Assembly (NCBI GenBank): GCA_040882565.1
Contig: JBBEAZ010000021.1
Coordinates: 1-64,000, forward strand
Source: CF-162 sp040882565
GTDB taxonomy: Bacteria; Chloroflexota; Dehalococcoidia; SM23-28-2; RBG-16-64-32
Length of the DNA stretch: 64,000 bases
Direction of reading: 5' to 3'
The position numbers and the translations under genes were made by a program. The notes under the pieces are model-generated. The model did no database searches and was not told the origin of the DNA. It saw only the letters and a list, made by a program, of their open reading frames with translations. Shown piece after piece: positions 58,529-64,000 of the stretch (position 1 is its first letter; each line of letters begins with the position of its first letter).

Positions 58529-61500
58529 ATGCTCAAGTCAATAGGATCAGCCACAGGCACTATCGTCGCAGGGGGTGGCGTTACTTGCCCTTGCGCTCCT
58601 GGGTACATCGTCGTTCGGCGGCGGCGCCGATCCGGCGCTCGCGCATCTGGAAACGGACTGCGACGTCGGCAATGCCGCATGGAACGCCGCTGTCTCTTAT
58701 GACGGCGTCAACGATGAGTGCGACCTCAACGTCGCGGTCGCGCAGACCGGCGTGTTGAATCTCCTCCATACCCTGCATATAGGAGGCTCTGGACGCATCG
58801 ATGCCACCGCCGGAGGCATTACCATCAACATCAGCGACCACGATGGACCCGGGGGCGGCAGCCTGATCATGGATCCTGCAGTCGGCGCGACCGGCAGCCA
58901 GATCGAGGCCAACGATACCTCCACCGCCAACAGCGCTTCACCCATCACAATCAATGTCACCGGTGACATTCTGATGGGGCAAGGCAGCGACATCCTCGCC
59001 AACGACACCTCGGGCAATGGCAATGCTGCTGCCGTCACCATCAGCGCGGACGGCGACATGGAGATGGCCTGCGGTAGCACCATCCTCGCCCAGAACACTA
59101 ACGGCGCCGGCAACGGTGCCAACATCGCGATCACAGTCGGCGGCGACATGACGCTGAAGGGGCCTTGTGGCACAACTTCCGGCGCCGTCATCTCCAGTAG
59201 CCGGACAGTGGGGACCGGTACCGGCGCCGCCGGTAACATCACGATCAGAGTCGGAGGGCCGCGTGGCGGCGACCCCGACTTCGAATGCCTCAGCGCCACC
59301 GGCGACTTCCTGATGGAGTCCGGCGCCGCGTCGCCAACCGACCTCCGGCCTAAGGTCCAAGCCAACGCGGCGAACGGCCCCGCCGGCATCATCGTAATCA
59401 ACGCCTGCCATAACATGGACATAGACGGCTTGGTGGAGTCCGCGAGTGGCTCTACCGGCACCGGTAGCCCCCTCCGCGCCGGTGGCCCGATCGACCTCAT
59501 CACGGGCTGCACGCTCACCATCAGCGATACGGGAAAGGTCAGCAGCCGCTCCTTTGACCCGCGCGGCGATCGCGTACACCTGGAGGGCTGCGACGTCTTC
59601 ATTTACGGCATCGTCGAATCCGTCGCCAGAGCTCACGACCAGCCGAACCTCGCCAACGGCTGCAAGGGCCCGGACCGACCCGACAAGCCGAATGGCGTGC
59701 CCCTCCCGAACTACCCGTATACCAACTATTCGAGCAACTGCGTCGAGGTCTGGGGCAAGTCAATCACCATCGACGCCAGTGGCGCGCACAACGGGCAGGT
59801 CAGCGCCGACAGCGGTGGTGGTGGCAACACCGGCACCGGCTGGATTGAGCTTGATGCCCGAGAAAACATTACTCTCATTGGCTGCTCGACGACTGTGGCC
59901 GGCGATTGCTCGCCCGACTACTATCTGGTTCACGCGAACGGACTCGGCGGGTCCGGGAACGCCCCGGGTGAGGGGTCGCTCGGTGGCGAAGAGGGCGGCC
60001 TCATAAACGTGACCTCGACCGAAGGCGGGCTGGCCTCAAGCGGGCTTGTCTTCGCGGCCTTCGCTGGCAACCAGGGTTCGAACAGTGACGGCGGAGCGCT
60101 CATCATCGAAACCAACACTGGCACGGCTCTCGGTAGCTCAATCAACGACGTCGGAGGGGCAGACCTGCGCGGCATCATCTCAGCGCGGTCGTACAACGGC
60201 ACAGTCACCGGAGCCGCTCCGGGACTCCTCGACACCTGCGGGAGCGCATTGGGAGCCACCGACGGCGACAACACATGTGTCCCCGCCGTGCCTGTCAGTC
60301 CTCGCCTCGTAACCCTGCAGGGCTGCGGACCCGACAACCTGGACGGTCCTCCAAATGACGGCGTCGCCTACACCGGCACCACCGACCCGACGCCCTTCAC
60401 ACAACCCAATGACCTGTGCGGCAGCGCGCCCGTCGTCCAGCTACGTGACACTCAGCGATTGCCAGGGGTGCGGCGTCACTCAGGGGCCGGCCAGCAAGAG
60501 CGGGGTCAAGTTTGAGGACCTGAACGGAAACGGTATTAAAGAGGGCGGCGAGCCGCTCCTGCCCGACTGGACGATCAACCTCTACGAAGACAACCAGCCC
60601 CAGAACGGCGATCTCGATGCGGCGGAGTTCGCGGGCGGCGCGGATCAGACGGACACGACCGACGCCGTTGGCTTCTATGAATTCCCGTCGTTGCCGCCCG
60701 GAAGCTACATCGTCTGCGAGGAGCTTAAAACGGGATGGGTGCAGACGTTCCCGAGCGGCGCGCCTGCCGAATGCGATGGGCATGCCGGTCTGGCACCCGA
60801 GGGTTACGCTATAACGCTGGTCGCCGACGAACATGACACCGGCAACGACTTCGGCAACTTTGAGTTGGGTACCAAGAGTGGCATCAAGTACGAAGACGTA
60901 GACGGTGACGGCGACCTGGCCGACGGCGTCCCCCTGCCCGACTGGACCATCAACCTCTACAACGACGATGGCACGACCGCTGGCTCTTTCGACGCCGGCG
61001 ATACGCTGAACACGAGCGACACCACCGACGCCACCGGCAAGTATGAGTTCACGGGCCTGGGCGCCGGCGTCTACCACGTCGTGGAGGTCTGCGAGGCAGG
61101 CTGGATCCAGACCGTGCCCACTCCAACCTCGGCCACGGAGGCGGATTGTGGAACGGGTATCTACACGATAACCGTGACGTCTGGCTTCGCTGAGGACAAC
61201 AACGACTTTGAAACCACAAGCCCAGGGGCACGTCAACTGTTGAGACCACTCTGCACCTCGAGCCCGGCCACACCGTGGTTGTTGTGGGCTCCTCGGTGGC
61301 GCTCAACAGTGTGCTGCACGACCTGGCCACAGTCTCAGTGAGCGGTGCCACACCGCCCACGGGCGATGTCAGCTTTGCGTTCTACAGTAACGGCGAGTGC
61401 GTGGATGATCCGGTATTCACTGACCTGGTTGCTCTCGATGGCGCGAATCCCGGCGAAGCTCATCCGTCACAGTCAACCGATCCTCTTACACCCGGCGCCT

Positions 61501-61994
61501 GGGCGTTCCAGGCCACATGGTCGGGCGACGAAAACTACAGTGGCGACGTCAGCGAGTGCGAGTGGTTCACGGTCGGAGAGGGCGGTCAGGGCTGCACGCC
61601 CGGCTTCTGGCAGGGCGGCAACGGCAGCAAGCTCTGGAACACATCGCCTGACGCTCAATGGACTGCGGCAACGAATGGCTTGGCGAATCCGCCGTTCATC
61701 CACACAACATTGTTCAACAGCTTCTTCAGCGCCCATGCCGACCTCAATGGGCTGACGATGTTGGACCTCGTTGGCACCGGCGGCGGTCCCAACCCCGTGC
61801 GCAAGGCAGCGCGGTCTCTCGTGGCCGCCTACCTGAACGCATCAATCGGGCTAGATTACCCCTACACCACGGCGCAACTGAGCGCGATGTGGAACGACGC
61901 AAACGACGGTGACGATAGCGATGGCGAGTTCCTCGCTCTCCACACGCAGCTGGACGCTGCCAACAACCTGCATAACAACGATGTCTGTGGCTAG
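58529..61994 (+). pseudogene. Large secreted surface protein broken by three frameshifts
   Basis: Read as one gene: signal peptide (MLKSIGSATGTIVAG, then VALLALALLG), a long repetitive beta region (ITINVTGDILMGQGSDI, ITVGGDMTLKG...), two SdrD-B-like domains (SGVKFEDLNGNG ... and SGIKYEDVDGDG ...), an Ig-like domain (TPPTGDVSFAFYSNGEC), and a Cys-rich end beginning GCTPGFWQGGNGSKLW. Frame changes fall at a G5 run (near 58570), near 60435 and at a G4 run (near 61226). The three open parts are 58575-60515, 60355-61341 and 61275-61994. Either sequencing indels in homopolymers or a decayed gene. AAGGTGAG precedes ATG 58529. Probably cell-surface or matrix protein. Confidence 0.75.
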
Positions 61995-62014
61995 GGAGGA
62001 ATAGACGGAACAGT

Positions 62015-62055
62015 AGCCACAAAGGGCGGGCTCCAGTAGGCCGCCCTTTGTGGCT
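62015..62055 (+). terminator. Strong hairpin after the surface-protein gene
   Basis: AGCCACAAAGGGCGG (62015-62029) pairs perfectly with CCGCCCTTTGTGGCT (62041-62055), an 11-nt loop. It lies 21 nt after the stop at 61994. No T-tract follows. The next 200 bp up to the NTF2-like stop show no gene. Confidence 0.6.
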
Positions 62056-62254
62056 GCGGTGTGAATTTACCCGCTGACTGTGCAGGGAGTCATAGCCGAG
62101 GTGACTGTTTCCCTTCCGTGGCCCATCCCTCGGAGGCTTCGTGGCGGCCGGCAATCAGACGATCAATCCGGGGATACATGACAGCATCACCACCACCACC
62201 AAACACTCAAATTGAATCCCGGCACGTATCTTCCACCGGATGAGTGAGGACCCG

Positions 62255-62647
62255 CTAAGACCAGAACGCATCCACCGCGTAGCGGTCCTCCACCAGGAAC
62301 CAGAACTCCGCGATCCGCCCCTCCGCGATGCGGAACGTCCATGCCTGCAGCGAGCCGTCGAGCTTCTTGCCCTCGCGCTCCGCGTACACCCGCACCAGCG
62401 CGATCGCGTGCGAATCAGTGGCCATGATGTCGAGGACCTGCGGCCGCACCGTGCCGCCGGACAACTCGCGCGGGCGAGCCAGAAACCCGAGCACCTCGTC
62501 GCGCCCGCGATAGTCCGCCGACAGCGGGCTGCGGCCCGGAACGTGCCAGACCACATCTTCGGCCAGCAGGTCGCGGATCGCCCCCTCGTCGCCCTTCGCC
62601 TGGGCGACCAACCAATCACGGACGAGCTGCTCGTTAGGGTGCGTCAC
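62255..62647 (-). CDS. NTF2/SnoaL-like fold protein
   Basis: 130 residues from a GTG. LVRDWLVAQAKGDEGAIRDLLAEDVVWHVPG at the start and WTFRIAEGRIAEFWFLVEDRYAVDAF at the end show the cone-shaped alpha+beta fold of ketosteroid-isomerase-like proteins. His in VWHVPG and Asp/Glu may form a pocket; no specific enzyme can be named. Its GTG overlaps the last codons of the preceding frame with the SDR-like end. Confidence 0.88.
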   Translation of the reverse strand: MTHPNEQLVRDWLVAQAKGDEGAIRDLLAEDVVWHVPGRSPLSADYRGRDEVLGFLARPRELSGGTVRPQVLDIMATDSHAIALVRVYAEREGKKLDGSLQAWTFRIAEGRIAEFWFLVEDRYAVDAFWS

Positions 62648-62765
62648 CTGCTCCCGGCTTCTTCGGCAGACCGATCTGCTGCGCCACCATCGCGTCCTTC
62701 AGCCGGTCGAAGCGCCGGTGACGACAACGGCGCCTGGTTCTATGCCGAAGGAACCACCCGGCCAT
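62634..62765 (-). pseudogene. Probable remnant of a short-chain dehydrogenase gene
   Basis: The frame ending at 62634 reads RRFDRLKDAMVAQQIGLPKK, like the C-terminal end of some SDR enzymes. In another frame just upstream the DNA reads GAVVVTGASTG, the SDR N-terminal NAD(P) loop. The two meet around CTTCGACCGGC near 62705, as if the middle of the gene had been deleted. The NTF2-like start overlaps its end, as in an operon. Remote similarity only. Confidence 0.4.
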
Positions 62766-62794
62766 GAGATCCGCCAGGCCCTGTGGAGCCCGTT

Positions 62795-63691
62795 CTAGTA
62801 GCCGTAGGCTTTACCAAACGGACCCGGTACCATGCTGCCCGTGTTGCACGTGCTCGGTCCGTCCGACCAGTACCGTTGGGTAACATTCCATGTGACTAAA
62901 TCGGAATTCTGTATGGACTCGTTGTTGTCCCAATTGGTAGAGGGGTATGGGGGGTACTCGTTCGCTATGTAGTCATCCTCTCCGGCGTGATATCGGAGCG
63001 CGGCGAGGCTAGCGGGTGAGTCATAGGTTCCTATCCTGAATCCCCGCGAACCATCTCGTAGACGCCACTCATATTGCTCCGGGTCGTTGGCATCATCATC
63101 CCAGAACGTGTGCTCGACCGTCTTTTGGACCCAAGTGCCACCCTCCCAGCGGTCGAAATTGTCGCTGCTGGAGCCAGCAATATCGTAGTCCATGCGTAGG
63201 CGGAAGTGATACGTGTGGTCAACCATCTTCCCGGGCCCCTGAATCCAGAGAGTCGGCACGAACCGGCCATCAGAATAGAAGTCCCACCGTTGGGTGTACT
63301 TGTAGCTAGTGCAAGCCGGCCAAATAACGTCAGTATATACGGCCTCGATGCGAAATCCATTCGTAAGGTCAACCCTGTAAGGCCCGGCCGACAAAAGGCC
63401 TGAGAAAAGCTCATCGAACCCTTCGCCTCCGTCGTTGTATTCGACAGGGATGTAAGGGATCGTCGCTTGATACAGAAGTTGCGTACTCTTGTAGTAGGCG
63501 CTGGAAATCGACACCCCGTCGTCAGCGGTCACCGAATAGTTTAGCGACCAGTTGTCCTCGGTTATGGAAGTCTGAGAAGGCGCGGCAGGCGCTGGGCCCG
63601 CTTCTTGAAGGATGAGCGGCGCCAGTGCGAATGCGACCAAGAGTGCGATCTTCTTGGGAAACGCTGCGCCAGTTCGAGGAACCATCAGCAT
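62795..63691 (-). CDS. Secreted protein of unknown function
   Basis: 298 residues. Signal peptide: PKKIALLVAFALAPLILQEAG then PAPAAP. The mature part starts EDNWSLNYSVTADDGVSISSAYYKSTQLLYQATIPYIPVEYND, a pattern that recalls the beginning of copper amine oxidase catalytic domains, but the Tyr-based cofactor motif is not seen. Many Trp and Tyr, two Cys (ACTS, TCNT). ATG 63685 (TGATG overlap with the upstream stop) is an alternative start. Confidence 0.75.
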   Translation of the reverse strand: MLMVPRTGAAFPKKIALLVAFALAPLILQEAGPAPAAPSQTSITEDNWSLNYSVTADDGVSISSAYYKSTQLLYQATIPYIPVEYNDGGEGFDELFSGLLSAGPYRVDLTNGFRIEAVYTDVIWPACTSYKYTQRWDFYSDGRFVPTLWIQGPGKMVDHTYHFRLRMDYDIAGSSSDNFDRWEGGTWVQKTVEHTFWDDDANDPEQYEWRLRDGSRGFRIGTYDSPASLAALRYHAGEDDYIANEYPPYPSTNWDNNESIQNSDLVTWNVTQRYWSDGPSTCNTGSMVPGPFGKAYGY

Positions 63692-63999
63692 TCGTAACAG
63701 ACTGCGCGTGTCGTTAGATCAACCACAAACTCCGCGCCCACGTTGGCACCGTCAAGGTTCCACCGGACACCGACATATCGATGACCATCCCCGGCACGCG
63801 CTCCACGCGGCCCGAAAGCCCGACCCGCGACGAACCGCTCATCATCGTAAGAATCCAGGACCTCGCGAACGCGAGGATCCGACTCCGCGATAGCGCGCGC
63901 GTCCGAGATCTCTCCCTCGCTTGGGCTGCAACCGCCCTCTACCACGTCGTCGACCGATCTCGACAGCACGTTGATAAACACGTGCAGACAAACGCCAAC
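63685..63999 (-). CDS. Hypothetical protein, truncated by the window edge
   Basis: The frame is open to the right edge; a GTG at 63981 is a possible but unsupported start. Visible part: acidic N-terminal half (VVEGGCSPSEGEISDARAI), then YVGVRWNLDGANVGAEFVVDLTTRAVCYEC, beta-rich and Cys-ending. No family recognised. It overlaps the start of the secreted protein gene, suggesting one operon. Confidence 0.6.
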   Translation of the reverse strand, partial: VGVCLHVFINVLSRSVDDVVEGGCSPSEGEISDARAIAESDPRVREVLDSYDDERFVAGRAFGPRGARAGDGHRYVGVRWNLDGANVGAEFVVDLTTRAVCYEC

Positions 64000-64000
64000 A

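Noticed and set aside
62061..62243. 60-codon plus-strand frame after the surface-protein terminator
   Set aside because: No Shine-Dalgarno, low complexity (CACCACCACC), and no similarity.

Overview
The window looks like a scaffolded piece of a high-GC, aerobic Chloroflexota genome, probably Dehalococcoidia-like. The evidence is a bc-type quinol oxidase locus, the gene order of the ribosomal cluster, TP-rich secreted proteins with dockerin-like repeats, and a 100-N gap between repeats. The assignment is an inference from gene content; no 16S gene is present.

Layout. 1-3.3 kb: end of a cytochrome b gene, a Rieske protein, a cytochrome c fused to a cupredoxin, and a cupredoxin lipoprotein. 3.5-9.9 kb: an ABC-F ATPase, a repeat-rich stretch with the assembly gap, a small membrane protein, trxA-trxB, a CsoR-like metal sensor with an operator over its own promoter, and a TetR regulator. 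9.3-13.4 kb: a lipoprotein, a GIY-YIG protein, plsX with an M20 hydrolase, and apt. 13.5-23.9 kb: a long plus-strand cluster that opens with a SAM-I riboswitch and terminator. It runs mtnA, mtnP, GNAT, DJ-1/PfpI, DUF1028, ahcY, metK, a sugar nucleotidyltransferase, a phosphohexomutase and a PGI/PMI isomerase, joining SAM turnover and methylthioadenosine salvage to hexose-phosphate activation. The ahcY-metK gap holds a probable minus-strand structured RNA with its own promoter and terminator.

23.9-45.1 kb: one minus-strand block of translation genes (rpsL-rpsG-fusA, S10, spc and alpha operons, then truA-rplM-rpsI), with no tuf between fusA and rpsJ. Several products (L4, S17, S3, L15, RpoA) carry long low-complexity C-terminal tails. 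A TTGACA-17-TAACAT promoter lies before rpsL.

45.4-58.0 kb: a CcsA/CcsB-type cytochrome c assembly protein, a PIG-L deacetylase, an MshA-like glycosyltransferase, folE, a lipoprotein metalloprotease, a 30-residue lysine-rich protein, a dockerin-repeat secreted protein, class I aldolase with a phosphofructokinase of PPi type, a GNAT, and pyruvate phosphate dikinase. 58.1-64 kb: a large surface protein broken by three frameshifts behind a duplicated promoter/leader, an NTF2-like protein next to what looks like an SDR remnant, a secreted protein and a truncated edge gene.

Intergenic DNA carries at least four dispersed repeat families: a GC-rich double-hairpin element with G-quadruplex tails, a roughly 165-bp MITE-like element, a GTTCGCCCTGAG hairpin element, and TTCCATG-type short tandem arrays. 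Many stand-alone genes have a TANNNT box 6-9 nt before the start codon and no Shine-Dalgarno, which suggests leaderless mRNAs.
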